A stretch of 64,000 bases of DNA from Oxyruncus cristatus (taxonomy: Eukaryota > Chordata > Aves > Passeriformes > Cotingidae), in assembly GCA_013399855.1 (NCBI GenBank), contig VXAY01006167.1, positions 248,001 through 312,000 on the forward strand, written 5' to 3'. The notes under the pieces are model-generated. The model was not told the DNA's origin, did not search any database, and worked only from the letters and a program-made list of their open reading frames with translations. Below are positions 39,661-51,500 of the stretch, one piece after another; the stretch's first letter is position 1, and the number at the start of each line of letters is the position of its first letter. The position numbers and the translations under genes were made by a program.

Positions 39661-40059
39661 TGGTGATGGCTAAGAATCAGCTCTGTTTCTCTGTCTTCAT
39701 CCAGAACAACCAGGCTATTTGTCAAGAAGATGCACTATGCTTAGAGGTGTCTAAATACTTTCTCTTCTCTCAGCCCACGCTCAGCCTCTATTGCAGCACA
39801 GATTTTGCCTTACAGGAGGTGAAATGGAGAAAGAAAAGAGGAAAGTAAAAAGTGAGGGAGCACGGGGAAAGTGGGTTAAGATGCTGGGGCCAGGGCAGAA
39901 GGAGATGTGACAAGTTGTCTGGGATAGCTTTAGAGACAGGATAGGTGTGTGATGGAGCAAGGGTATACGAAAGTTCTAGTTCAGACCAAGGAGCAAGATT
40001 ACCTGAGAAGAAGTGTCCCTTGGTATTTATCAAGCGTTGGAGGCAAGTCTGGCTGGAAG

Positions 40060-40113
40060 ATCTTTCAGAACCAGCTTGCAAGAGGTGGCTCTGAAAACAA
40101 GAAAGCTTTTTAA
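40060..40113 (+). repeat. Dispersed 54-bp repeat, copy 1
   Basis: It matches 45449-45502 at 48 of 54 positions, all substitutions. The first 21 bases (ATCTTTCAGAACCAGCTTGC and one more A) are identical. Flanking bases do not align, so this is a shared fragment of an interspersed repeat whose family I cannot name. Confidence 0.7.
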
Positions 40114-40677
40114 AGGGATAGAGGATTAAAGTGCAGGGATAAGGGTTAAAAACTCAAGAGAATTCCCCTTCTGCACTGGGTTTTTTTTGAATGGGGTGAC
40201 ACATGAAAAACAATACCACACAGATACACTAATTGTACTTAAATAATCCCATAAACAGCAAAAATCTTGTATACAATCATTTTAAGTTGGCCTGAGGCAA
40301 GCCAAATATACAGACAGAGATCTGTAGTCATGCCAAGAAATATCCATGCAGCATATAGGCCCAAGAGAAAATATAGTGAAGATTAAAAATATTATTAACA
40401 CATACATGGAGATAATAGTATTTGATGAATTTCTATATGAGTACCTCTGTGATCTTGGAAAATCCCAGAAAAAGGACTGGACTGACATTTTCCATGTTTA
40501 TCTACAGCTGTCAAATCTGTAGCACTGCAGTAGGGCAAAGTACCTGCAATTTAAACGGCTGCTAAGCCATCTTCCTTTGTTTTGTTACACAGTAATTAGA
40601 TCCACCTCATTCGCTCAGTTCATGACCAAGGTTTCTGTTTCACTCACATCCCCAGACAACTTCTGTTGCCCTATTCC

Positions 40678-40700
40678 TTTTTTTTTTTTTTTTTTTTTTT
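40678..40700 (+). repeat. Poly(T) tract, 23 T, beside the assembly gap
   Basis: A pure homopolymer run ending 12 bases before the run of Ns. It is the likely reason the assembly broke here. Confidence 0.9.
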
Positions 40701-40712
40701 CCGTAAAATTTT

Positions 40713-40779
40713 NNNNNNNNNNNNNNNNNNNNNNNNNNNNNNNNNNNNNNNNNNNNNNNNNNNNNNNNNNNNNNNNNNN
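40713..40779. other. Assembly gap, 67 Ns
   Basis: Unknown bases. The words on both sides are the same (CGTAAAA at 40702-40708 and 40780-40786). Open frames drawn across the gap are meaningless. Confidence 0.99.
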
Positions 40780-42840
40780 CGTAAAAAGGCTTTTTTTCCC
40801 TCCTGAACCTTGTAAGCTTTTTGTTCCCACTACAATTTTTGGCACGCAAAGCAGGTGGTATCAGAAAGTGCAAATGCTTCCATATTCTTTGAATTGTTAT
40901 AAACTGCTTTATGGTTTTGTTCATTTTAAGTACCCAGTCTTTTGATATCGCAGCCGGTACGCTCCACGCTCATGAGTTAACAAGACTATAGGCAGGGAGA
41001 GACCATGAGAAAGGCCACCCAATTAAAGGGAGAAAATGAAGATCAAAACAGGCTACTGTGCTGTCATATGGTTGGGTACTGAACTGTACCTGGTGCAATT
41101 CCCGATAACAGGCTAGATAATGCTGCACCTGTCACTTTGCTGTGACCTTCACCAGTCACCTGACTCTAGCCTTATGAGAGCTGACTAACTTTTAAGTTGA
41201 AAAGGCTTAGATTAAAAACATTAGAGAACCCTGGAAATCCTCAGACAGCTTCACTGAAACAAGAGGAACAACTTAGAAATTACAAGCCCCGTGGAAAGGA
41301 CTCTACGTAATTTGATAATGGACAGAGATGGTTTTCCTTTCCATTAAACCAGAAGGAACTGAGAACTGAAAGTCCATGCCTACTAGAGGGATAGGGGACT
41401 AACCCTTGTTTCATGTAAGTATGAGGTTATCCAGGGTCCAGGTCAATCCTTGGAGCTGCTCAGGCACAAGCTGCTCCACACAACAGCATAAGCAGAAGGT
41501 CACAAGTAGGACTCTGAAATTAAATATGTCATAAGCATCCCAAAATGGGCAAGGGTCCCACTGCTCTAGGCATTAATGGTGCGGGGTAAGTGTTCCCAAC
41601 CCAGTGTTCCTGGTTTTTTACACAGCAGAAACATAAGCCTTCATTAAAACTCTATGATGAATATTGTCTACATTTCAGGGGGCGCTAACACCTGAAAATT
41701 GCTAGGAAAAATAGGACACATCTGATTTTCAAAACAGTTAAAAAATACTTCAATGGATTCTCCTTTAGGAGTATTAAAAGAAACGTTGCCTCTTCCTGCA
41801 AATGGACAGACCTGAGAAGGATTTACCACACATCATACCAAATAATGTTCTTATTAAAAACAGGAAAACACATCACAGAAACTGTTTGTTCAGGCGTTCC
41901 ACTGCTTTTAACCAAAATTCCCATGAGTTCAGCTGCCATCAGAACATTCAGTGATTAAGGAGAAGAGACCTAGAAGACTAATAGTCCTCTAGCTCTACTA
42001 GCTGTCCCAGCTGACAAAGAAGGCTGACCAGTTTACCTCCTGGTGAACTTGGTATTTTACAGGATGACCTGGAAGGAGTCTACCTTAAATAAGATAACTA
42101 GGAAAATTCATATAACTGGAAGGAGAGTACAGGTAAGAGTTTGTTACCTAACACATCAAGTAGTTCCACAACTGGTCTCTCAAAAGCAAAAGGAAAAAAA
42201 CTCCATCAAAATGCTGAATTTGGCTTCCACAGTGCAAAGAACAGCTGGAGCATTTCTGCATGACTTAGTTTAATGCAGCAAGATTGGAATTTCTAAGTTC
42301 CCAAGGAAAAAAAAAAAAAAGTAGCACAGTTGTTTTTCACTTTCTGCTATCTGTACCAGTTACCACCTGGATCCAAGTATTTGCCACCTAGGATCCAACT
42401 ATTCAAAAATCCACACAACTAATTAGTATCAAACCAAAGGTCTGTGAAACATCTGTATTCCAGGAGTGACCTTTTGATGAGAGAAGGCCATTCCTTGACT
42501 CCCCAAGTCCTACAGCTCAGACTTGCTGCTTCAAAAGACTATTCCTCACGAGAAGCCTCTTATCAGCTCCAAGTCCCACCAGTCTGTCAGTGAAGTGCAG
42601 GTGAGATGTAAACAAACCCAGGAAAAAGGAAGAGGTCTCTTAGGCATTATTGTAGGCTCAGCAGGTTTCAGTAATTTGCCTATTCTGAGGACATTGCATT
42701 TCTTTTCTCATACATTCCTGAAACCCACACAACACAGCAAGCAGTGTGTTGGGGACAGCTTTTGTGCCACCAGAATCAGCAAGGATGAGCATGGATCTCA
42801 TCCCAGCAAGGGCCCCGCGCGGTCACAAGGGAACAGCTAG

Positions 42841-42870
42841 CCAATGTCGTAGGAGTTGCGTAACACGTCA
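42841..42870 (+). promoter_or_regulatory. CCAAT, C/EBP and CRE-like motif cluster in a CpG-rich spot
   Basis: Within 30 bases there is CCAAT (42841-42845), TTGCGTAA (42856-42863, C/EBP or PAR-bZIP type) and CACGTCA (42864-42870). Read on the minus strand the last is TGACGTG, a CREB/ATF-type word. The surrounding 42810-42890 has about seven CpGs, including CCGCGCGG. Intact bZIP words with CpGs in a depleted background suggest, but do not prove, a regulatory element. Confidence 0.25.
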
Positions 42871-44514
42871 GCTGGAGGTCGTCTCTATGGGATCAGAAGA
42901 GAAAGGGAAGTAGAGACCTATTTGCCCCAAATTTGCCCACAAATCCCATGTTTCTTCCAACGGAGTTCTCTGAAACACCTGGACATGAGTATGGACATAA
43001 TGTGTGTTACTGGATACTATTCTTTCAGGCATAAAAATCATACCACTGCTCACACCAGGCACTGGCACTTGCCCTTAATCTGACAGAGTTGTTTCACCTA
43101 GCAGCTCCCAACCTGGCTTCCTGAAAGCAGCAGGGGACAGCTGCAGAAACCCCATCAATCCAGACAAAGTCAACATGACCTGTGGACGCGGTCCAGCTCT
43201 GCCAGGAAGGGCCCAACAGTGAGGGTGGCTGAGGAAATATTATTGCAAGCCTGGAGGTTTTCTCACACAGGATTCTATTTTGGTGCACCATTTTTTGTTG
43301 CTTGAGCATACTCTAGGCATTTTGGGAACTCCAGACACAGATAACACTTAGTTCTAGGTCACAGTGTTTTTATTGATAAAGGTTTCACCATCCTGATGTG
43401 GGTGCCAATGCTAGTGAATGCTGCAGGATTACATACCATGTAATCACTTGCCATAGCCAAGAACATATAACTTGCCCACCAAGAAGCACAGTAAATAAAA
43501 TAATAGTGTTTCTTGCCAGTTTGAAACAAACATTCTTCCCTTGCTAGTGGAGCAAAAGAATACTGACCAACAGAACTGCAGTGTTTTGGAACTTCATTTA
43601 ATAGTAGCAAGAAAAAGGTCGTGCTGCTATGAAGTGACAAAGAAACGTGATGGCAATTCAGTCATCAACACAGCAGCAGTGGTTAGACACCAGGAAATGT
43701 TTATTTGATCCATTTTTTAATGCATAAATCAACTTGTTTTTAAACTATTTCATAACATGCATTCTCAAGCGATGAGCCAATTTGAGGTGAGCTATTTGAG
43801 GTGATCACTGTATTTTTTCAGGCAAGGCAGCCATTTGAGTAACCAAACATATCTCCTCTGTGCACAGACTGCAGAGTTTGCACCAGGAAGAGGGCTGCAA
43901 TGAGGATAAATTAACCCATTTTACTTGATCCATGTTTATTATTTTTGCTTGAAAAAAAAAGAATGAAACTCTGACTCAGTCAATGGGAAATCCTCGAGGA
44001 CTTGGATAAAGTTGTCATGTGTATCCACTTGCCCTAACCTTTGTTTGGCCTTTTGTCTAAGTACAAGGGGCATATCAGTTAAGCAGCTGATGTCTTCTCT
44101 CTGGGAAACTCAGAGAGTTAATAAGTCATTTCAAACTATTATAATTTTGATGCATGGAAAAAAAATAACTTGGCTTTCCTCAGACAGTACAGCTGGGTAA
44201 GTACAGAATTTCCCGGCACAGTTTAAGTTTGGGTGGGGTGGGAAAAAGAAGAAGGAAAAAAAGAAACAAATGAAGTTTCTAAAGAAGGAGGGGGAAAGAC
44301 CAGAAATCCTGCCAGGAGTTCAAGAAATCTTTTCTTCCGTGTTCTGCTTACGGAGATCAAAAAATCCAAATTAAATATGATTCCCCTTGCAAAATGCTGA
44401 TGACTTTACTCAAACTAGGGCAGCTAAGGTGCTGAGAAGTCATGAAGCTCAGCTGCAGTCCTTCAGATAATTCATATAAGCAAGTAACTTAAGTGATAGG
44501 TCTTGTGTCTGCAG

Positions 44515-44559
44515 GATCAGCACAGCAGTTCTGATCCTCAAGGAGGAGCTGACGCTGGG
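44515..44559 (+). other. Candidate 45-nt exon-like segment (unconfirmed)
   Basis: On the plus strand the acceptor TCTTGTGTCTGCAG and the near-perfect donor GGG/GTAAGT enclose 45 nt that are open in phase 0 (DQHSSSDPQGGADAG). The length keeps the frame. No family is recognised. Confidence 0.12.
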
Positions 44560-45448
44560 GTAAGTCCAGAGCCCAAAGCAGTTGTACCCAAGTCCTCTAG
44601 GCACCTCCACAGCATGAGCAGAAAACAGCAACCGCAAATGAGATCATCTGATCACAGCAAAGCCACTGCCATGTTTCAGGGAGATCTCACCCCTGCAAAA
44701 GAGGAACACGCAGGGGATTACGAGCATCTTTTCCAACCTGTTGCACTGCAAAGTGAAGTGGTATTAGTCATCATAGAAATGGGACTACTCATTTTTTCCA
44801 GTACCAGTGGATGGGACTGTGCCCACTGCTATGTCTGGCTTTCAGGTGGGAGGACAGAAATCCAGTCTCAAGAAAGGACCTTTTTATTGCCTGTTAACTT
44901 GGTCCGTTGTCAGTCTGTAGCCATACTCTCAAATAAAATCTATCATTTCATTGCACTAAATCACTTATTTTTCACCTGAGCACCTCAAAACCAATCAGCA
45001 CGTTCTTTTCAAGCCCAGCAAAGTCTACATATTACACTACATGCCCCCACTTACAAAAAGACAAGTGCTGTAGAAACAAATTAAGTCAACAGAGGGTGCA
45101 TGGCAAAAGTGAAGCTCACTTTCTGAATCCCATTCATGAGTCTTCCCTCCTCTCACTTTCTCCATGGCTTCCCTAAGCAATAAGATTTTTCCCTCTAGGG
45201 TTTTTAAAAGACAAAAGTATCACTTAATATGTGCAGGAACAAATTCAGGGCCATGTCTGCACACAATATGTGTTTATGAATATTTGATACACATATTGAT
45301 TTTACCAATATTACTGACTCCCCTAACTGGCTTTCTGTGGCCGAGTAAGAGTAAATAAATTTTTAAGAGAAGTCTGAAATTAGGAAATACATCAGGCCAG
45401 CCAGTATGCCAGCCAGTACCTCCCCCACACTCCCAAGTTTGGCAGGTA

Positions 45449-45502
45449 ATCTTTCAGAACCAGCTTGCAGGGGGTAGCTCTGCAAACAGGAAGGCTTTTT
45501 AA
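45449..45502 (+). repeat. Dispersed 54-bp repeat, copy 2
   Basis: Same orientation as the copy at 40060-40113 and 89% identical. It is not flanked by a recognisable element. Confidence 0.7.
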
Positions 45503-48500
45503 GCAGTGCACAGGTACAGGGACGATTTTCATGCCAATAAAATAATACTAACTCCATTAAAAAACCTGTTTACTGCAGTGATTAACAGACCTGTGAAGTC
45601 AGGAGAGACCATTGGGATCCCACCCAATGCAAAACACAGCCCAGAGCATTTCATCCATTCATTTCTGCAGCTGTCTTGCTCCTCCCACTTCATTAAGTCC
45701 CTAACTTTTGACTAATCTCAAACCTGTATTCCAGAATTAAGATCAACTTAAAAGTCACAGACTTCAGGACCACGTCGACACTGCCTTGTGTAACGCAGAC
45801 GTGGGGCAAGCAACTGAAACATGACTGTGCAACCATATTGTTAAGAACCTGCTGCTCAGCCTCCTTCATATCCCATAGGGCTTCCTGTCACAGAGTAGGA
45901 ATATTTCCAGGAAAGAACTTGGGCAACTCACCTGTCGGGGAACATTTCCCCAGGTTTGACAGGATAGGCATTGGCAGATTCAAGTCAGCGTGTGTATAAT
46001 CTCAAGAAATGCCCTATCCTGAACCCAGCCTATTCAAAGTGCAAGGGTAAGTTTCTTTGCAACCACATCATAAAGCTGATCCAAAGTTAGTGCTGTTTGG
46101 ACGTGAGATGAACCAGACTTGGAACCATGTTCAAAAGGCAGCCCAGCCGCAGCCCAAGTGCTAGAAAATCCATGATCACTACTTTGATCATGTTACCTTC
46201 AGCTGAAGCACTCCCATCACAAAGCAAAGGCATGAAATCCCTCCTCACTGAGAGCATAATTCTTCAGGTTCAAGAAATGATCAGTATAATGTTTTTTGGG
46301 GGGAAGGGGGGTGCAATTATGCACTGCAGCACTATTAAAATCAGCCATATAAACTGATCACTCATCTAAGTCATCCCACTGTTTGGCCCACTTGTTCTAG
46401 CGAGTTTCTGCTTTGTACTCCACTCTGCAGCTGCCTTGCACCTCCCACTCCTTCTTCTTTACTGTCTTCATGTAAATCAAAAATCCATCAAGCCTCACTT
46501 TATCAGTAATAAATCAATCACTCAGATTACTCGACTATAAAACCATGACCTTGCGGTTGCAAAGGCAAAGTATCTGTGTGCACCTGGATGACAGCAAGAA
46601 AAAGAGAAAAGAATTATTTTAATAAATGTATTTGCTAAAGTTCACAGAGGGTCTTTTCTTCTGGACACATCTGAGCTCTCCAGAGGGGCTGTACTGTACT
46701 AAGAGAAATTCTCATTTCTTGTTTGCAAGTTACTCCCCCAAAAAACAAAGCACTCCTATTCCTATTTTCTCTGATTGTATGCTGTATTCATAGCTTTTTT
46801 TTTTCCTAAATACAAACGAGTACAAATGTCAGGGGCAGACTAGAAATGTTGGGGCGCACACACACAATACATTCTTGGTTTCTTCTAAAAATCAGACCAT
46901 GTCTCCAATTAAAAGGGGGGGAAGGTGGAAAAAAAAAAAAAAAGGAAAAAAGAGCAGTCAGCCTCCATCTACCTGTTTCTAAACCAAGATAAGGAAATAC
47001 GTCCAACTTTCCACAAAGCCTCATATTACCTCCCCTCAAAGCCAGGAGAATCCGTCCTATCGTCTCCCTTGCTAGTGCTGCATCACCACGTTCCTACAGA
47101 GCTTCTGAATTTGTTCAGAGCTTCTTGTTGTTGTTATTGTAAAAGCGAAGCGTTACACAAGACGGAGAGCTTGACAGCTTTCCCACAATCCTCAGCATGT
47201 GGGAATAGCAAGTAACAAAGTGTTAACACCTGCCAACTGGTGGTTAGGTGTTCACGTCTCTGTTAACAACAAACACTGCTGCTAGCAGTCATCAGAGCAA
47301 AGCAGCAAATCTGTTCCCTTCTCCGGCACGGAAAACACCAAACAATAACAAAAAAAAAAGGCACCTAATTGCTTGATTAAGATGTATCAGTGTTGGAAAC
47401 TGCTGATCTAGAACATTGAATCTCTGACATTTGCTTCACTCTTGATTAAACAGAAATGTATAAAACCAGCTATTTTGCAGGCAGAAGCCCAGAGCACTGT
47501 GTACCACCCAGGGAATTGTGACAGTGAAACTTTTCATAGAGAAAGAAAATCAGAATCACCTCCGCTCCGCTGTTTCATAAAAGCATCAGATGTTGAGGCT
47601 CTCTGGCTATTATGAAGAAGGAATAGAAGAACACTAAGGAAGGTTCAGGAGTCAGGAAACTACTTGATTCTCTTATTCCCATGTGGAACTTCCAGGAAAA
47701 CCTTGGGAAAAAGTTCAGCTCCCGCTCTGAAAAATGCTGCTGAACAGGGAAGTTTGAGCTATTTCTTTATGGATAGAAGAAGCAGTTGTGTACTTTTAAA
47801 AATCATGTTTTCAGTTGGTGGTTTCCTAGGCAGCTTCGTGAGCCAGGTGGCACTGATTTATCATCACCAATTTGCATGTGACTAATGTCTTAGACCTGAG
47901 GCTAAAAGCCTGCTTACTCTAGATTTACCCTCAGTAGCCAGCTTGCTGGTTTTATTGCTCTTTCCCTGTGACAAAATGTAAGGGAGAAGTGAGTCAACTC
48001 ACTTGTCTCAAGTAAACTAGAGATTGTTAAGTTGAAAGAAGGCAAACTTCATTAATCTAATTGATCTCACAAAAGCCCACTGCTGCCCAAATCTCCCTAA
48101 CTGCTGCACACACAGAAACTCCAGCTCAGCAAGGGAGGGACATTAGTCCTTGTTTCCATCAGCCTGTATTTCTTCAGTCAGGAAAGTAAATTATTCCATT
48201 CTTGAGCAGTGTGTGTGGGGGGGTATTTCACAATTATATCTTTTCCCTAAACATATTATCTGAAGTATTTCAGACAACTGTGTTTGTATTCAGATAATCA
48301 GATGGTGGCCAGGACAGCAGATAATTTTAACCTACATCAGTTCCTGCATCAAGGTCACATGGGAGCAGGAGGGTTAGTGGAAGGCATGGGTAACTTCTTT
48401 TGATGGCTCTACCAATTTATGTCAGCGCTAATGTTGCATGAAACAAAGACTTTCAACAGTCAGCACCTTAAAACAGAGGACACATGTTCTCCTTATTTCA

Positions 48501-51500
48501 TGAAACATCAAGTATTTGAAAATCCTACAAGTAGTAGATAGTTAGTGGTAATAAATTGTTTTATAAAAGCTGGCAGAAAGTTGTTCTAAGCAACATTGTT
48601 CACCAAATTGTTATGGTAAAGACTCAAAAAACGTTTGATTTAAAGCACCCTGCAGATGGTTCTGTGGATAGAAAATGGACAAACAACTATTTAGTTGGCC
48701 AAAAGTTGCTTTCTCCACCAAGAATGGGTGAATAAGGTAATATACTTGCCTGCCAACATGAATATTGACCAATTTACTGAGCTAGATATTTCCAAATAGC
48801 AGTTGGAAAGCTTTTTTGGTATAGGAGATTTAGGATCACCTGCACCAGAATAGTATTAGAGGAAAATTTTCACGTTTTGTGTGAATGTTCAAGCCCCTTA
48901 GTAGCTGAATTTAGAAGCTCAGTCACATGCTTTCTGTGACTCAGCCATTTGTTAGTCATCCTCTGCCCATTATATTTCAGGAAAGTTACAGAAACCCATA
49001 ATTAGAAAGGCAATCCCCCTCCTTCTGTCTCTTTTCTGCCTGTTCTCTAGATATCATGTCCTCTCACTCCCTTACTTACCAGAGGTTGTGTGCTATTTAT
49101 TCCCATTCCCCTCCCAATTAGATTTATTTCCTTACAGTTTCCCCCATTTTACGCCCTTACAACAGTTTCTAGACCATACCCCATGTACAGAAGGCTCCAA
49201 ATTAACTGCTGCTCTTGGATCCCTCGTCAACCCTCCCTTTTCTGAACCCAGCAGCTTGCCCAGGTCCTCATCTCTCTCTCCTGCACAGGCTCTTATTGAC
49301 ATTTGCCTTCTGTGCTCCCATGGGCCTTATTCAATTCAGTGCCATTCTTGCACAGTCTGGGAGCATAACACCAGAGAACTTGGTTGCTTCTGTCTAAACC
49401 TCTCCTGGACTATCTTCCCTAATTCGTCTAAGTTGTTGATCTGTGGACCTTGCACTTCTATGCTTCCTCAAAGCAACGTTGCTGCCCAATGTGTTATTTC
49501 TACTCTTGCACACTGCTCCCTCCATGCACCATCCCAGCTCTATCTCCTTTGCTGCATCAAACAACTTTCTTGGTTTTGTCTTGTAACCCACTATCTTTTC
49601 TTCTTGCTGTTCAATCAACTCCCACCATCCCTCTGCCAGAGATAACAGCAATGATCAGAAGCAAATCTAGTTTTCCCAATACTTCATGTCAGATTTTGCA
49701 GTTTTGCAATATTTTTTGTGTTCTTCGTTTGGTAAAGAACAGAGATCTCTGAACTACAAAAGCCAGAGGGACAACTGTCATTCAGCCTGAGACAGCACAG
49801 CTCCTGTTCACTCGGACAATCATGCAGAATATGCTGCAGTGAATTATCAATGTCTGATCTGCAGTAGGCAAAGAAAGGGGAATACTCAAGTGTGCAGCAC
49901 TTAAATCTCAGGTTTATGGTCCAGGTACTGGGAAGCAAGAGAAGACTGGGAAGGACAGGTACATACGTGCCCTTTTAAAACACAGCACACTCTGAATCTG
50001 AGGATGAGAGTTTCTTTCAAACAAAACTCTATCCCTTTTAAAACTAATGGGTAATCTTTAAAGTAACCTCTAAGTACTAAACTCTGACCCCCTCCATGCC
50101 ATAAATATCCCACACTGACGTCCGTAATGCCTCTGCCAATTGACAAGTTATTCCTGACTTACCCTTTCTTTAGTGGCAGAAGACACTAGCTTTATTATTG
50201 ACTAATTACCCCACTGTTGCCCCAAACACACAGTATGTGTATTTTATCTGAGGATAACTCTGCCTTCTTCAGCACAAGACACACCTTGACAGTCCCTTTT
50301 CCAGCAGCATCCTTGCTCCTTGGTGTGTTTGCTGGGCACTGGCAGCCTGCCAAACAGCAGCACAGGCAGACGGACGCACGCTAGACTGGTACGGCTAGCC
50401 GAGATCCTACAAGTCTGAACTTTATCCATTGTGCTTCTTTTTGTGGAAACTATCTTCAAGGTAGGTTGTTGTCTCTTTGTTCACGCACCTTGTAGCTCCC
50501 TAAACCACAATGCCAGAACACTCCAGAAGCAGAAGTGCTAAATGCAGAAAAACACAGCACAGTCTAGCATATAAATCACAAAGCAAACGATTTTGATTCC
50601 TCTGTTATTTTTGACATGGCATTTCTGTAGTACCTTGACAAGGGCACAAAGTAAATATCCAGCAGCAGTTCCCCCCTCCCACAAATGCTCAAAAGCCTGT
50701 AAAAGCATCACAACTACTTTGCATTGGTACCTGTGGAAGCTGCCCCTCTCTCCTGTGCATCAGAACTCTTTCTGTAACAATCTACCACACAAAGTCTGAC
50801 TGCATCCATCACTTTGTCAGGAGGGGAGTAGTCTGGCAAACTCTGATTTGGCATAGGTGTCACCACATGCTTTCCCTACTGATACATGCAAATTTCTGCA
50901 TTTAGTTTTATCACTCACAGGTTAATGTATCTTCTCTGACTATTTTCAGATGATGACTACATCATCAGTCTTTTCCCATTAGGTCAATAGCAGCCAACAA
51001 AGGAGTATTTGCTTCTGGCTCTTTAGCTGAATAGGAGAAAACAATTGGTACATTATTAGCCCAAAGAGGGAGGAATATAGAGTACCTGAAATGTACTGCC
51101 AACAAAGCAGTTATCAGCAGGAAGGAGGTGGGCATCTGACTGCCTGCCCTGTTCGTCAGCCTCACTAAGGGACTCAGTTCCCAGGTATCCAATAGAACTC
51201 AGCAGAGCTAACATGCAAAGTTGCGCACACAACTATCTTGGAAATAAATTACTCTCCCTGGACTTCAGAAAATAGATCCCTTTCTTGGTAGACTTTGAAC
51301 AAAAGAGAGGAGTTGTCCATTCTCTTCCACACTAACCTGAATAGTTTCCAATACAGGCTCTACTACATTACTTAAAACTGGTCCTGATGACTTGTCTACC
51401 TGAAGGGCAGCTGTGAAAGTTCTGTTGGTGATGCAGTGGAGGGCTCAAATAGACAAGTTGAAATAACATAAGAGCAACACAAACATGTGAAAAACACTTC

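Noticed and set aside
40577..40945. Open frames on both strands running across the N run
   Set aside because: They pass through 67 unknown bases and a poly(T) tract, so they have no meaning.
46806..47039. Frames rich in Phe or Lys around 46.9 kb
   Set aside because: Translation of a poly(A) run and a G-rich run, with no support as a gene.
49088..49645. 185-codon open frame on the plus strand, longest in the window
   Set aside because: It lies in pyrimidine-rich DNA where stop codons are rare. It has no recognisable domain and is Cys/Ser/Pro/Leu-rich like translated noise. The opposite strand is also open for 85 codons.
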